Positions 36,868-46,914 of a stretch of DNA of 58,205 nucleotides are shown piece after piece. The position numbers and the translations under genes are program-made. Each line of letters starts with the position of its first letter. Within the stretch, counting starts at the first letter, position 1. Source of the DNA: Haemophilus massiliensis (lineage in GTDB: Bacteria; Pseudomonadota; Gammaproteobacteria; Enterobacterales; Pasteurellaceae). Below the pieces are notes generated by a model that saw nothing but the letters and a program-made list of their open reading frames with translations, was not told the origin of the DNA and ran no database searches. Location of the stretch: the NCBI GenBank assembly GCA_000752995.2, contig LM994636.1:370940-429144 (forward strand), written 5' to 3'.

Positions 36868-38634
36868 ATGATGCGAACTCATTATTGCGGTGCGTTAAAC
36901 CGCGAACATATCGGGCAGGAAGTGACTTTAAGCGGCTGGGTGCATAAACGTCGCGATTTAGGCGGACTGATTTTTATTGATATGCGCGATCGCGAAGGTA
37001 TCGTACAAGTCTGTTTTGATCCGAAGTTTTCCGATGCCTTAAATGCCGCTGCAGCACTGCGCAATGAGTTTTGTATTCAGATTAAAGGTGAAGTGATTGC
37101 CCGCCCAGATAATCAAATTAATAAAACCATGGCGACCGGCGAAGTGGAGGTGCTGGCGCAAGCCTTAACGGTTTATAACGCCTCCGATGTATTGCCGCTG
37201 GATTTTAATCAGAATAATACCGAAGAACAGCGTTTGAAATATCGCTATCTGGATCTGCGCCGTCCGGAAATGGCACAACGTCTGAAAACGCGTGCGAAAA
37301 TTACCGCGTTTGTGCGCCGTTTTATGGATGCCAACGGCTTTTTAGATATTGAAACACCGATGCTGACCAAAGCTACGCCGGAAGGTGCGCGCGATTATCT
37401 GGTGCCGAGCCGCGTGCATAAGGGCAAATTCTATGCGTTGCCGCAATCGCCGCAGCTTTTCAAGCAATTGCTGATGATGTCCGGTTTTGATCGTTATTAT
37501 CAGATCGTAAAATGTTTCCGTGATGAAGACTTGCGTGCTGATCGCCAGCCGGAATTTACCCAGATTGATGTGGAAACCTCGTTTTTAACCGCACCGCAAG
37601 TACGTGAGCTTATGGAGCGGATGATTCGCGGTTTATGGCAGGATACACTCGGCGTGGATTTAGGCGTATTTCCGGTGATGACTTGGCAGGAAGCCATGCA
37701 GCGTTTCGGTTCCGACAAACCGGATCTGCGTAACCCGCTGGAAATGGTGGATGTGGCGGATATTGTCAAAGACGTGGACTTCAAAGTATTCAGTGTTACG
37801 GCACAAGATCCGAACGGGCGCGTCACAGTGATCCGCGTGCCGAACGGCGCGAACATCAGCCGTAAACAAATTGACGAATATACTCAGTTTGTCAGCATTT
37901 ACGGCGCAAAAGGACTGGCATGGTTGAAAGTCAATGATGCGAATGTCGGTTTAGACGGCGTGCAGAGCCCAATTGCTAAGTTCTTAAACGAAGAAAAAAT
38001 CAAGGCGATTTTAGACCGCACTTCGGCGCAAAGTGGCGATATTCTATTCTTCGGTGCGGATAAATGGAATGTGGCGACCGATGCCATGGGTGCATTGCGT
38101 TTGAAACTCGGGCGCGATTTAGGCTTAACCCGTTCGGACGAATGGCGGCCGCTTTGGGTGATTGACTTCCCGATGTTCGAACGTGATGACGAAGGTCATT
38201 TAGCCGCAATGCACCACCCGTTCACCTCGCCGAAGGATTTTACCCCGCAGCAGCTGGAAGCCGACCCGACCGGAGCGGTGGCCAATGCTTATGATATGGT
38301 GATTAACGGCTATGAAGTGGGCGGCGGTTCGGTGCGTATCTTCAACCCGCAAATGCAGCAAACCGTGTTCCGCATTTTAGGCATTGATGAACAGCAGCAG
38401 CGCGAAAAATTCGGCTTCCTGCTTGATGCGTTAAAATTCGGTACGCCGCCGCACGCCGGGCTTGCATTCGGGCTGGATCGGTTAGTCATGTTGCTCACCG
38501 GCACCGATAACATTCGCGATGTGATCGCCTTCCCGAAAACCACCGCGGCAGCCTGTCTGATGACGGAAGCGCCGAGCACGGCAAATCCGCAGGCACTGGC
38601 GGAATTAGGCATTGCAGTGGCAAAAAACGAATAG
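36868..38634 (+). CDS. aspS: Aspartyl-tRNA synthetase
   Basis: Class IIb synthetase charging tRNA-Asp. It has 588 residues. The N-terminal OB fold carries [20 protein letters not shown]; class II motifs follow as [35 protein letters not shown] and [12 protein letters not shown] near the C-terminus, with the bacterial GAD insertion in between. Two consecutive ATGs (36868, 36871) follow AAGGA; the first is given. Two tRNA-Asp genes lie in the same window at 53.5 kb. nudB and yebC follow on the same strand after a terminator. Confidence 0.97.
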   Translation: MMRTHYCGALNREHIGQEVTLSGWVHKRRDLGGLIFIDMRDREGIVQVCFDPKFSDALNAAAALRNEFCIQIKGEVIARPDNQINKTMATGEVEVLAQALTVYNASDVLPLDFNQNNTEEQRLKYRYLDLRRPEMAQRLKTRAKITAFVRRFMDANGFLDIETPMLTKATPEGARDYLVPSRVHKGKFYALPQSPQLFKQLLMMSGFDRYYQIVKCFRDEDLRADRQPEFTQIDVETSFLTAPQVRELMERMIRGLWQDTLGVDLGVFPVMTWQEAMQRFGSDKPDLRNPLEMVDVADIVKDVDFKVFSVTAQDPNGRVTVIRVPNGANISRKQIDEYTQFVSIYGAKGLAWLKVNDANVGLDGVQSPIAKFLNEEKIKAILDRTSAQSGDILFFGADKWNVATDAMGALRLKLGRDLGLTRSDEWRPLWVIDFPMFERDDEGHLAAMHHPFTSPKDFTPQQLEADPTGAVANAYDMVINGYEVGGGSVRIFNPQMQQTVFRILGIDEQQQREKFGFLLDALKFGTPPHAGLAFGLDRLVMLLTGTDNIRDVIAFPKTTAAACLMTEAPSTANPQALAELGIAVAKNE

Positions 38635-38644
38635 AATTCAGCTT

Positions 38645-38670
38645 GAGGGCGTATTTAAAACGCCCTTTTT
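38645..38670 (+). terminator. Terminator after aspS
   Basis: AGGGCGT / ACGCCCT with loop ATTTAAA is followed by TTTTT. Confidence 0.88.
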
Positions 38671-38789
38671 CGGTAATCCGTTCGCCGTGCGCATCGCTTT
38701 GAATGCCGAGATGTTCTTGCAAGGAGTAGGATTTTGTTTCTGTTTATTGTGGAAAATGATCTTTATTTATTTCCGAATCGACAACGCCG

Positions 38790-39245
38790 ATGAAATATAA
38801 AAATCCTTATTCTATTCTTGCCGTAATTTATGCTGAAAATACCGGACGGGTTTTAATGCTACAGCGTCGGGACGATCCCGCGTTCTGGCAGTCGGTGACC
38901 GGTTCGCTGGAGGACGGCGAATTTACCCGTCAGGCGGCAATACGGGAAGTGAAAGAAGAAACGGGCATTGATATTGCGACGCAGCGGCTTAATTTAATTG
39001 ATTGCAGAGACAGCATAAAATTTGAAATTTTTCCGCATTTTCGGTATAAATACGCGCCGAATGTCACACATTGCACGGAATATCGATTTTTGCTGGCACT
39101 GCCGCAGGAGACAACGCCGGTGTTAAGCGAACATTTAGCCTATCAATGGTTGGCACCGCAACAGGCGGTGGCGATAACCAAATCACCGAATAATGCGCAG
39201 GCAATCAAAAAGTATTTAATAGATAAAAGTGCGGTTGAAAAATAG
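38790..39245 (+). CDS. nudB: Dihydroneopterin triphosphate diphosphatase
   Basis: Nudix hydrolase acting early in folate synthesis. It has 151 residues. The Nudix box GSLEDGEFTRQAAIREVKEE, continuing TGI, fits GX5EX7REUXEEXGU (about residues 38-60), and DPAFWQSVTGS upstream with HTEYRFLL-like CTEYRFLL downstream are typical of NudB. The last codons are the uptake signal read as KSAVEK, and the stop codon lies in the loop of an uptake-signal hairpin. The gap to aspS (155 bases) contains a terminator and no other gene. Confidence 0.93.
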   Translation: MKYKNPYSILAVIYAENTGRVLMLQRRDDPAFWQSVTGSLEDGEFTRQAAIREVKEETGIDIATQRLNLIDCRDSIKFEIFPHFRYKYAPNVTHCTEYRFLLALPQETTPVLSEHLAYQWLAPQQAVAITKSPNNAQAIKKYLIDKSAVEK

Positions 39246-39265
39246 CAAATTTTTAACCGCACTTT
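39226..39265 (+). terminator. Uptake-signal hairpin overlapping the end of nudB
   Basis: AAAGTGCGGTT (39226-39236) and AACCGCACTTT (39255-39265) are perfect complements; the intervening GAAAAAT/ATTTTT extends the stem. The nudB stop TAG (39243-39245) sits in the loop, so this terminator-like hairpin is partly coding. Confidence 0.75.
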
Positions 39266-39337
39266 AAAGATGATAGTGAAGTTTTCGCTTTGCTGCGGCA
39301 AAGCTCGGAAACGGGAGCAACTTAAAAGGAAAATAAT

Positions 39338-40078
39338 ATGGCAGGACATAGTAAGTGGGCCAATATCAAACACCGCAAAGCGGCACAGGACGCGCAGCGC
39401 GGTAAAATTTTCACCAAATTAATTCGCGAATTGGTTACGGCGGCGAAAATCGGCGGCGGTGATGCCGGCTCGAACCCGCGCTTGCGTGCGGCGATTGATA
39501 AAGCGCTGGCCAGCAATATGACCCGCGATACCATTAATCGTGCTATTGACCGCGGCGTAGGCGGCGGTGATGACACCAATATGGAAACAAAAATTTACGA
39601 AGGTTACGGTCCGGGCGGAACTGCTGTGATGGTTGAGTGTCTAAGTGATAACGCCAACCGCACCATTTCGCAGGTGCGCCCGAGTTTTACCAAATGTGGT
39701 GGCAATCTGGGCACGGAAGGTTCGGTCGGTTATTTATTCAGCAAGAAAGGGTTGATCTTAATTGAAAACGGTGATGAAGATGCATTAACCGAGGCCGCGA
39801 TCGAAGCCGGCGCCGACGATATTCAGCCGCAAGACGACGGCAGTTTTGAAATCTATACCGCATGGGAAGATTTAAGCGCGGTGCGTGATGCCATTGAAGC
39901 GGCAGGGTTTAAGATTCAGGAAGCGGAAGTGACGATGATCCCGTCCACAACAGTGGATCTGGATGCGGAAACAGCACCGAAATTACTAAGATTAATCGAC
40001 ATGCTGGAAGATTGCGATGACGTACAGAACGTTTATCATAACGGCGAGATCAGCGATGAAGTCGCTGCATTGCTTTAA
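39338..40078 (+). CDS. yebC: YebC/PmpR family protein
   Basis: Conserved protein of 246 residues, [20 protein letters not shown] at the start as in all members, with three alpha-beta domains. Described as transcriptional regulators in some bacteria and, for relatives, as translation factors acting at polyproline stalls; I do not decide between them. In this window it lies upstream of ruvC, as in E. coli and H. influenzae, but a lipoprotein gene is inserted between them. Confidence 0.94.
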   Translation: MAGHSKWANIKHRKAAQDAQRGKIFTKLIRELVTAAKIGGGDAGSNPRLRAAIDKALASNMTRDTINRAIDRGVGGGDDTNMETKIYEGYGPGGTAVMVECLSDNANRTISQVRPSFTKCGGNLGTEGSVGYLFSKKGLILIENGDEDALTEAAIEAGADDIQPQDDGSFEIYTAWEDLSAVRDAIEAAGFKIQEAEVTMIPSTTVDLDAETAPKLLRLIDMLEDCDDVQNVYHNGEISDEVAALL

Positions 40079-40103
40079 TTGACAAATTTTTCAGGAGAAA
40101 CCA

Positions 40104-40607
40104 ATGAAATTCATTTCCTCTTTAGCATTAATCGGTTTATCAGTCGCATTAGCCGGCTGTGATGATAAGCCGCAATCCGCACCGGCAAACCCTCAGCCGC
40201 CGGCTCAAACACAGGAAGCAGCCAAAGTACAGGAGCCGACTAAAGCACAGGATGCAGTTAAAACTCAGGCGCCAGCCGACCAACAGGTAGTGACAAAAAC
40301 GGTGGAATATGCGTGTGGTGCTGACAGCAATGAACCGGTTATTGTCACTTATCGTTTTGAGGGCCAGGAGGCCGTATCAGCAGAGGTCACTTATAAAGGC
40401 CAGAGCGTATCGACTTCAAGCTTTATGCGCGACATGAATGATAAAGACAGCGCAAGATTTGCTAGCGCCGACAAATTTGTCTGGGTAGCCGATAACTTTA
40501 CGCTAGATAACGTTGATAAAGTCAGTGGCAGTATGCTGTATGTTGACGGTAAAGAATCTGATGAGATTCTGGTAAAATACTGCTCGACACCGAAATCGGT
40601 TAAATAA
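40104..40607 (+). CDS. Lipoprotein with MliC-like C-terminal domain
   Basis: The 167-residue product starts with a lipoprotein signal ending in LAGC (lipidated Cys19). It is followed by a Pro/Ala/Gln linker with imperfect seven-residue repeats ([21 protein letters not shown]) to about residue 60. The globular end begins [19 protein letters not shown] and ends VKYCS: a first cysteine after YxC and a late cysteine, as in C-type lysozyme inhibitors of the MliC/PliC family. It would then be an envelope lysozyme inhibitor, but the resemblance is short. It lies 25 bases after yebC with its own Shine-Dalgarno (AGGAG) and ends in a terminator before ruvC, a position where I expect no gene in H. influenzae. 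Confidence 0.75.
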   Translation: MKFISSLALIGLSVALAGCDDKPQSAPANPQPPAQTQEAAKVQEPTKAQDAVKTQAPADQQVVTKTVEYACGADSNEPVIVTYRFEGQEAVSAEVTYKGQSVSTSSFMRDMNDKDSARFASADKFVWVADNFTLDNVDKVSGSMLYVDGKESDEILVKYCSTPKSVK

Positions 40608-40613
40608 TCGGGG

Positions 40614-40642
40614 ATAAGCGGGCAATAGCTCGCTTATTTTTT
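40614..40642 (+). terminator. Terminator after the lipoprotein gene
   Basis: ATAAGCG / CGCTTAT with loop GGCAATAGCT is followed by TTTTT. It lies 12 bases before the ruvC start, so ruvC needs its own promoter or read-through. Confidence 0.85.
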
Positions 40643-40654
40643 GCAGTAAGATTT

Positions 40655-41227
40655 ATGACGGTTATTTTAGGCATTGATCCCGGTTCGCGCGTCACCGGCT
40701 ATGGCGTGATCCGCCAACAGGGGCGGCGGTTGGACTATCTTGGCAGCGGCGCAATCCGTACACTAGCAGAGGATTTACCGACCCGGCTGAAACGTATTTA
40801 TGCCGGCGTGACGGAAATTATCACCCAGTTTCAACCGCATATGTTTGCTATTGAAGAGGTGTTTCTGGCCAAAAACGCCAATTCCGCGCTGAAGCTCGGG
40901 CAAGCGCGCGGCACAGCAATTGTCGCCGCGGTGAATCATGATTTGCCGGTATTTGAATATGCCGCGCGGCTAGTGAAGCAGACAGTGGTTGGTACCGGTT
41001 CAGCGGATAAAAAGCAGGTGCAGGATATGGTCACCCGTATTCTGAAATTATCCGATATGCCGCAGGCGGATGCTGCAGACGCGCTGGCAATAGCAATTAC
41101 GCATGCACATTCAATACAACATTCGCTGCGCGTGGCAGACAGTGTGAACGTCTTGGAAACACCGGAAAAAATGACCGCACTTTTACGTACGCGATACAGC
41201 CGCGGACGCTTTCGACTTAAAATCTGA
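40655..41227 (+). CDS. ruvC: Holliday junction resolvase RuvC
   Basis: Cuts Holliday junctions symmetrically. It has 190 residues. The acidic active site is seen as Asp8 in LGIDPGS, the Glu in AIEEVFL (about residue 67), and the aspartates in [12 protein letters not shown] (about residues 140-150). The start overlaps no gene; the Shine-Dalgarno is weak. ruvA follows after 71 bases including a terminator-like hairpin. Confidence 0.96.
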   Translation: MTVILGIDPGSRVTGYGVIRQQGRRLDYLGSGAIRTLAEDLPTRLKRIYAGVTEIITQFQPHMFAIEEVFLAKNANSALKLGQARGTAIVAAVNHDLPVFEYAARLVKQTVVGTGSADKKQVQDMVTRILKLSDMPQADAADALAIAITHAHSIQHSLRVADSVNVLETPEKMTALLRTRYSRGRFRLKI

Positions 41228-41232
41228 CAATA

Positions 41233-41260
41233 AAAACTGGATATTTATCCAGTTTTATTT
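41233..41260 (+). terminator. Hairpin between ruvC and ruvA
   Basis: AAAACTGG / CCAGTTTT with loop ATATTTAT is followed by ATTTT. It is a plausible terminator or attenuator, separating ruvC from ruvAB. Confidence 0.7.
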
Positions 41261-41298
41261 TATGCTAGGGAAAATTTTTAGCCAAGGTAAATCATATT

Positions 41299-41913
41299 AT
41301 GATTGGTCGTTTAAAGGGATTGCTTATTGAAAAGCAGCCGCCGGAAATTTTGCTGGACGTGCAGGGCGTCGGGTATGAACTGCTGTTGCCGATGACCAGT
41401 TTTTATGACCTGCCGGAGAGCGGGCAGGAAGTCACATTGTTTACCCATCTGACCGTGCGCGAAGACGCCCATTTATTATTCGGATTCTCGCATAAAAATG
41501 ACCGCACTTTATTCCGCGAACTGATTAAAACCAACGGCGTCGGGCCGAAATTAGCGCTGGCTATTCTTTCGGCAATGTCGGTGACGGAATTTGCATATGC
41601 CATCGAACGGGAAGAATTATCCCGGCTGACCAAAATTCCGGGAGTCGGCAAAAAAACGGCGGAACGTTTATTGGTGGAATTAAAAGGTAAATTCAACGGT
41701 TTGCAGCAAGCGGATTTCTTTGTTCAGAGTAACCGCTTGCCGGCTGCGGAGAAAAACGCATCGCATGCGGATATTCAACTGGATGATGCCGTAGCTGCCC
41801 TAATTGCGCTGGGCTATAAACAAAATGATGCTGAGAAAATGGTGAAAAAAGTTGCAAAACCGGAATTAAATAGCGAACAACTCATTCGTGAAGCGCTAAA
41901 AGCCGCTTTATAA
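41299..41913 (+). CDS. ruvA: Holliday junction-binding protein RuvA
   Basis: Tetrameric DNA-binding partner of RuvB in branch migration. It has 204 residues: OB domain at the start (MIGRLKGLL), two helix-hairpin-helix motifs in [13 protein letters not shown] (about residue 75) and [13 protein letters not shown] (about residue 115), and the C-terminal helical domain that touches RuvB. ruvB starts 12 bases after it, so the two form an operon. Confidence 0.96.
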   Translation: MIGRLKGLLIEKQPPEILLDVQGVGYELLLPMTSFYDLPESGQEVTLFTHLTVREDAHLLFGFSHKNDRTLFRELIKTNGVGPKLALAILSAMSVTEFAYAIEREELSRLTKIPGVGKKTAERLLVELKGKFNGLQQADFFVQSNRLPAAEKNASHADIQLDDAVAALIALGYKQNDAEKMVKKVAKPELNSEQLIREALKAAL

Positions 41914-41925
41914 AAGATAAACAAA

Positions 41926-42936
41926 ATGATTGAAGCAGACAGAATTATCAGTGCCGGCGCCAAAGCGGACGATGAATATATCGACCGTGCAATCCGCCCC
42001 AAATTGCTGACCGATTATGTGGGACAACCGCAGGTGCGCGGGCAAATGGAAATTTTTATTCAGGCGGCAAAACTGCGTCAGGATGCCTTGGATCACCTGC
42101 TGATTTTCGGCCCGCCGGGGCTCGGTAAAACTACATTGGCCAATATTGTCGCCAATGAAATGGGCGTGAATATTCGTACCACCTCGGGACCGGTACTGGA
42201 AAAAGCCGGTGATTTGGCGGCAATGCTGACCAATCTGGAACCGCATGATGTGCTGTTCATTGATGAAATACACCGTTTGTCGCCGGCGATTGAAGAAGTG
42301 CTTTATCCTGCCATGGAAGATTATCAGCTGGATATTATGATCGGCGAAGGCCCCGCCGCCCGTTCGATAAAACTGGATTTACCGCCATTTACCTTAATCG
42401 GCGCAACCACGCGGGCGGGTTCGTTGACTTCGCCGTTGCGCGACCGATTCGGTATTGTACAGCGCTTGGAATTTTATTCAGTGGCTGATTTAACTTCAAT
42501 CGTAACCCGTAGCGCCGCTTGTTTAAATTTAACCATTGAGCCTGCTGCCGCGCAGGAAATCGCATGCCGTTCGCGCGGCACGCCCCGCATCGCCAACCGT
42601 TTATTGCGCCGTGTGCGCGATTATGCGGATGTCAAAAACGGGGGCGTGATTTCCGTTGCGATTTCAGAATCCGCATTATCCATGTTGGATGTCGATCCTG
42701 CGGGTTTTGATTTTATGGATCGCAAACTGCTCAGCGCGATTATCGAACGCTTTGACGGCGGCCCGGTCGGTTTAGACAACCTTGCCGCCGCAATCGGCGA
42801 GGAGCGCGATACTATTGAAGATGTACTGGAACCCTATTTAATTCAACAGGGTTTTTTACAACGCACCCCCCGCGGCCGCATCGCCACATCAAGAACTTAT
42901 CGGCATTTTGGGGTGGAGAAAATTGTTGATGAATAA
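41926..42936 (+). CDS. ruvB: Holliday junction helicase subunit RuvB
   Basis: AAA+ motor of branch migration. It has 336 residues. Walker A is GPPGLGKT (about residues 62-69), Walker [10 protein letters not shown], sensor 1 IGATTRAG, and the arginine finger lies in the LRDRFG segment. The C-terminal winged helix ends RTYRHFG. It converges on glxK, with a terminator in the 53-base gap. Confidence 0.97.
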   Translation: MIEADRIISAGAKADDEYIDRAIRPKLLTDYVGQPQVRGQMEIFIQAAKLRQDALDHLLIFGPPGLGKTTLANIVANEMGVNIRTTSGPVLEKAGDLAAMLTNLEPHDVLFIDEIHRLSPAIEEVLYPAMEDYQLDIMIGEGPAARSIKLDLPPFTLIGATTRAGSLTSPLRDRFGIVQRLEFYSVADLTSIVTRSAACLNLTIEPAAAQEIACRSRGTPRIANRLLRRVRDYADVKNGGVISVAISESALSMLDVDPAGFDFMDRKLLSAIIERFDGGPVGLDNLAAAIGEERDTIEDVLEPYLIQQGFLQRTPRGRIATSRTYRHFGVEKIVDE

Positions 42937-42949
42937 AAGTAAGAAAACT

Positions 42950-42983
42950 AAATGAAAATACGGGGCAAATTAACTTGCCCTGT
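42950..42983 (-). terminator. Terminator after glxK
   Basis: On the minus strand ACAGGGCAA / TTGCCCCGT (G-T pair near the base) with loop GTTAAT is followed by ATTTTCATTT. Confidence 0.78.
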
Positions 42984-42989
42984 AGCTGT

Positions 42990-44123
42990 CTATTTCAGTA
43001 GTTGATACAATCTTGCGATATTCTGTGCAGTAGAAATTAAATTTTCCCGACCGCACTTTAATGTATCCTCCAGACTTTTAACCTGGCGGATAATCGGAAA
43101 GACAGCATCGATGCCGTTTTCATAAATTGCTTCGTAATCTTCCCGTAAGCTACCAATGATAGCGATGACCGGTTTATTAAAGATTTTTGCCGTTTTTGCA
43201 ACACCAATCGGTGTTTTGCCACGAACGCTTTGCCCGTCCATTCGACCTTCTCCGGTAATCACAATGTCGGCATTTTTAACGTGCTCCTTTAGATTTAGGG
43301 TGTCAGTAATAATATTCACGCCTGATTTTAACCGCACTTTCGGCAACAGCAATAGACCACCGCCCATGCCACCCGCCGCCCCGGCACCCGGTTTATCGCG
43401 AATATTCATCCCGCATTGCTGCTCGGCAATCTGTGAAAAATGCAGCAGCGCATTATCCAGTATGTGTATCATTTCCTCTGTTGCGCCTTTTTGTGGACCG
43501 AATATTGCTGTAGCACCGCTTTCGCCGCAAAGAGGATTATCGACGTCACAAGCAACGTCCAGTTCTATTTGTTGTAAGCGGGGATCCAATTTGCTGAGGT
43601 CAATGGTTTTAATCTGTGTTAGATTTTTACCACCGAACGCAATCTGTTCATTTTGCTGGTTAAGAAATTTTGCACCCAATGCTTGCAGCATGCCGACTCC
43701 ACCGTCATTAGTGGCGCTACCGCCAAGACCCAGTATGATTTTTTTTACATCGTGATCAAGCGCAGCGCGAATTAGTTCACCCGTGCCGAAGCTGGTGGTT
43801 TTTAACGGATTGCGTTGTGTCGAGGGAACTAAGTGTAAACCTGAAGCGGCAGCCATTTCGATAATAGCAGTTCGACTGTCTCCGGATAATCCGAAAAAAG
43901 CAGATACTTTGTTACCCAACGGCCCACATACTTCGACATTGATCAGTTTTCCCTGTGTGGCATCCGCCAGTGATTGAACGGTGCCTTCCCCACCGTCGGC
44001 CATTGGGATTTTGACATATATGGCATCAGGAAAAATTTTTCTGAATCCGATTTCGATCGCTTCCGCCACTTCTAATGCAGTCAGGCTTTCTTTAAAGCTA
44101 TCCGGAGCAATGACGAATTTCAT
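42990..44123 (-). CDS. glxK: Glycerate kinase (GarK/GlxK family)
   Basis: Phosphorylates D-glycerate, giving 2-phosphoglycerate in the bacterial type I family. It has 377 residues. MKFVIAPDSFKESLTALEVA at the start, GGEGTVQSLADA, GLGGSATNDGGVGMLQALGA and TGEGRMDGQS are the family signatures. It lies 13 bases downstream of a GntP-type permease on the same strand, with a sugar-diacid regulator further upstream: together an uptake and kinase module for glycerate or a related acid. Confidence 0.93.
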   Translation of the reverse strand: MKFVIAPDSFKESLTALEVAEAIEIGFRKIFPDAIYVKIPMADGGEGTVQSLADATQGKLINVEVCGPLGNKVSAFFGLSGDSRTAIIEMAAASGLHLVPSTQRNPLKTTSFGTGELIRAALDHDVKKIILGLGGSATNDGGVGMLQALGAKFLNQQNEQIAFGGKNLTQIKTIDLSKLDPRLQQIELDVACDVDNPLCGESGATAIFGPQKGATEEMIHILDNALLHFSQIAEQQCGMNIRDKPGAGAAGGMGGGLLLLPKVRLKSGVNIITDTLNLKEHVKNADIVITGEGRMDGQSVRGKTPIGVAKTAKIFNKPVIAIIGSLREDYEAIYENGIDAVFPIIRQVKSLEDTLKCGRENLISTAQNIARLYQLLK

Positions 44124-44136
44124 TATTGTTCTCCTG

Positions 44137-45513
44137 TTACAGTAAGATTAAAGAGAGTATATAGACACTTAACATACCGACAGTACCCATGATGAAAGTT
44201 AGCATGGTTTGTGTTCGGTAACCTTGCTGCGGCGTCATTTTTGAGAAGTTAGTGACTACCCAAAAGTAGCTGTCATTGGCATGAGAAATACACATTGCAC
44301 CGGAAGCGATAGCCATTACCGTTAATGCAGCGGCTATTTCAGAGGTTAATCCTAAGGCATTCATGAGTGAATCACTTGCATCAAACATACCCATAATTGC
44401 TGCTGTTGTGATCATTGCGACCGTTGAGCTACCCTGTGCAGTTTTTAGAACTGCTGAAATAATGAATGGGAAGAAAATACCAGCTGTACTGATAATATGT
44501 GCATTTTGTTTAATGTATTCGACAAAACCGGCTTCTATAATCACTTTACCTAATACACCACCTGCGGCGGTAATAAATAGAATCGGTCCGACGATTTTCA
44601 GCGTATTATTGGTGAGAGCATCAAATTCTTTCATTTTGCTGGAATTCAGCAATAAGAATACTGAAAAGATGACTCCGATCGCTAATGCAATAATCGGATT
44701 GCCTAAGAATAGAATTAAATCACCGGCAAAACTACCTATTCCTATGATTTTGGCGATAGAACCCAATGCCATTAGTAGAATCGGCATGAGGATTGGTGCA
44801 AGGCTTAAGAAACCGTTCGGTAATTTACCGTATTGTTTAATTAATTCATCATAACTTTGAGTAATGATGGTATCGGCTTCGGTCTCTGATAAGATGATCT
44901 GTTTACCGATTCGTTTGGCAAAAATATAACTGGCGATTAATACCGGTACGGAGACGATTAGCCCCATGACAATAACCAATAGTAGATTGTGACTTAAACC
45001 GACCGCACCGGCTACAGCTATTGGTCCCGGTGTTGGTGGAATAAATACGTGTGCAGTATAGAGACCGCCGCTTAGCGCTACCGCTGTTCCTACCGGATTT
45101 GCCGCGATTTTTTTGCGGATTGCTTCCCGAATCGGATTCAAAACGACGAAGCCGCTGTCACAAAAGACTGGAATACCGACAACCCAGCCCATAATCAACA
45201 TAGCGAGTTCGGGACGTTTTTGTCCGACAATATTGACTACCATATCCGCTAATTTAAGTGCGGCACCGGTTTTCTCCAGGACTGTACCGATAATGGCACC
45301 GAAAATGATGACGATACCGATACTTTTAAATGTGCCGCTGAAACCTTCGCCGACAATTGCCGGGATTTTGTTTAGACTGATGCCGGCTATCAGAGCAAGC
45401 AACAGGGAGATTGTCATTAGCGCTAAGAAAGGATGAACTTTTAGTTTTGCAATCATCCAGATCATAACGATAATGGCAATAATAAAACAGATAATCAGTG
45501 CTATACCGCTCAT
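44137..45513 (-). CDS. GntP-family H+ symporter, probably for D-glycerate or a related acid
   Basis: Inner-membrane permease of 458 residues with about twelve to fourteen hydrophobic segments. The GntP motif GGLYTAHVFIPPTPGPIAVA (about residues 150-169) and the C-terminal SHANDSYFWVV are clear. Substrates of the family are gluconate and other sugar acids; here the adjacent glycerate kinase and CdaR-like regulator point to glycerate. GGGGG-like purine sequence precedes the ATG. It is cotranscribed with glxK. Confidence 0.9.
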   Translation of the reverse strand: MSGIALIICFIIAIIVMIWMIAKLKVHPFLALMTISLLLALIAGISLNKIPAIVGEGFSGTFKSIGIVIIFGAIIGTVLEKTGAALKLADMVVNIVGQKRPELAMLIMGWVVGIPVFCDSGFVVLNPIREAIRKKIAANPVGTAVALSGGLYTAHVFIPPTPGPIAVAGAVGLSHNLLLVIVMGLIVSVPVLIASYIFAKRIGKQIILSETEADTIITQSYDELIKQYGKLPNGFLSLAPILMPILLMALGSIAKIIGIGSFAGDLILFLGNPIIALAIGVIFSVFLLLNSSKMKEFDALTNNTLKIVGPILFITAAGGVLGKVIIEAGFVEYIKQNAHIISTAGIFFPFIISAVLKTAQGSSTVAMITTAAIMGMFDASDSLMNALGLTSEIAAALTVMAIASGAMCISHANDSYFWVVTNFSKMTPQQGYRTQTMLTFIMGTVGMLSVYILSLILL

Positions 45514-45577
45514 AGAAAACCCCCCTTGTGTTGTTGAGATCCTATGTTGATTATTATCGTATTTAATTTAAAAATGC

Positions 45578-45629
45578 TTTGTAAAAAAATACAATTAAAT
45601 GAATTGAAATGGTATTTAATTGTATTTTT
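45578..45629 (-). terminator. Long AT-rich terminator after cdaR
   Basis: A perfect 16-bp inverted repeat, AAAAATACAATTAAAT (45585-45600) and ATTTAATTGTATTTTT (45614-45629), lies between cdaR and the permease gene. On the minus strand the hairpin is followed by further T residues. Because the stem lies upstream of gntP it could also be an operator. Confidence 0.65.
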
Positions 45630-45637
45630 ATCTAATT

Positions 45638-46735
45638 CTATCTAGTCAGTATAGTGCTTAAGTAAAGTATGAATAAATCATCTATCTTATTGAAAGATAA
45701 AGTGGTTATTTGTGATATTTTATGCAGTCGATAACGCAGCGTATTAATGTGAATGAACAATTTTTGACTAGTGAGAGACGGATCACAATTTGATAAAAAA
45801 TATTGTTGCAACGTTTTGCGTAATTGACGAGACGAATCTTGGTGATAGAGCTTTTGTAATGGTTTTAACAATTCTTCCGCTTGCCAAGAATCGGTCAAAT
45901 TGTCTAACAAAACCGGCAGCTGATATTGTTCAAAAAAGTAAAATATTCGTTTTGGATAACATTTCTGCCCATAATTTAAAGTGCTAAGTGCGGTTTTATA
46001 AGAAAAGTGCAGCTTGAATTCATTCTCTAAGTGGGCTCCAACGGCGATTTTATAGCTATGCGGTGGGCTGTTTGGCGGTAATAATTTATCAAGTTGTTTG
46101 ATATCGGTTTGTTGTGCAAGGGTTAGAACGGCGACGGTGTTTAGCGACAGAATCGCTAAATGATGCTTGAATTGCGGTTGATTTAAATAGGTTACCAGCT
46201 CCTGTAATTGTTCGCTGGAAGATTGGCAGAGTTTAATAATGACAACAACGTAAGGTAAATCAAGGTCGATATTAAAAAATGCTGCCTGACTTTTTAGTGC
46301 ATTGATTTGCAGTTTTTCATTCAACAAATGTAAAATAAATTCCTCTTTATAACGATATGCCCAGCGTTCTCGTTCAAGTAAAATTTGCTGCTCAATAATC
46401 AGTTCGGCTGTCATTTTAACCAACTCGGCATAAGAGCGAACTTTTTCTGGTTCGCCGGAAATACCGACTACGCCGAGTGTATTACCCAAATAATTAATCG
46501 GTACGTTAATGCCGGGTTTGGTGCCAAAATCCCATTTCTGCGCCAATTCATCATCAATTTCAACAACGCGATTTTCCCGAATGGCAATAACCGCACCGAT
46601 ATGTTTTTGATTCAAGCGAGAACAATCTCCGGAGGCAATAATGATCCCGTCTTTATCCATAACATTGACTGAATTGTGAATGATATTCATCGCCCGCTTT
46701 ACAATTTTCTGCGCCGTTTGTTTATTCAGTTCCAT
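45638..46735 (-). CDS. cdaR: CdaR-type carbohydrate diacid regulator
   Basis: DNA-binding regulator of 365 residues, related to E. coli CdaR, which activates genes for glycerate, glucarate and galactarate use. The N-terminal sugar-diacid recognition domain spans about residues 1-135 (MELNKQTAQKIVKRAMNIIH, INYLGNTLGVVGISG), and the C-terminal PucR-type helix-turn-helix about 305-365 (FIHINTLRYRLHKI). Its probable target is the permease-glxK pair just downstream. It is divergent from rpsO across 179 bases. Confidence 0.88.
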   Translation of the reverse strand: MELNKQTAQKIVKRAMNIIHNSVNVMDKDGIIIASGDCSRLNQKHIGAVIAIRENRVVEIDDELAQKWDFGTKPGINVPINYLGNTLGVVGISGEPEKVRSYAELVKMTAELIIEQQILLERERWAYRYKEEFILHLLNEKLQINALKSQAAFFNIDLDLPYVVVIIKLCQSSSEQLQELVTYLNQPQFKHHLAILSLNTVAVLTLAQQTDIKQLDKLLPPNSPPHSYKIAVGAHLENEFKLHFSYKTALSTLNYGQKCYPKRIFYFFEQYQLPVLLDNLTDSWQAEELLKPLQKLYHQDSSRQLRKTLQQYFLSNCDPSLTSQKLFIHINTLRYRLHKISQITTLSFNKIDDLFILYLSTILTR

Positions 46736-46807
46736 TTGTCGAATCCTATTTTTATCGCGGATATAAAATAATACTATGATAAATTCAGGCGCTACTAATA
46801 ATATTTA

Positions 46808-46835
46808 TTGCATTTTCCCCCTCCGATGTTAAAAT
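46808..46835 (+). promoter_or_regulatory. Probable rpsO promoter
   Basis: TTGCAT (46808-46813) and TAAAAT (46830-46835) are 16 bases apart, about 80 bases upstream of the rpsO ATG. The leader holds a small imperfect hairpin (TCGCTGAG...CGGCGA, about 46853-46874). Confidence 0.6.
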
Positions 46836-46914
46836 TTGCGTTCATTTGTCGTCGCTGAGTTAGAGATCGGCGAACGATGTATTGTTAACAAAGCCTATTT
46901 AAGAGGATTTTATT

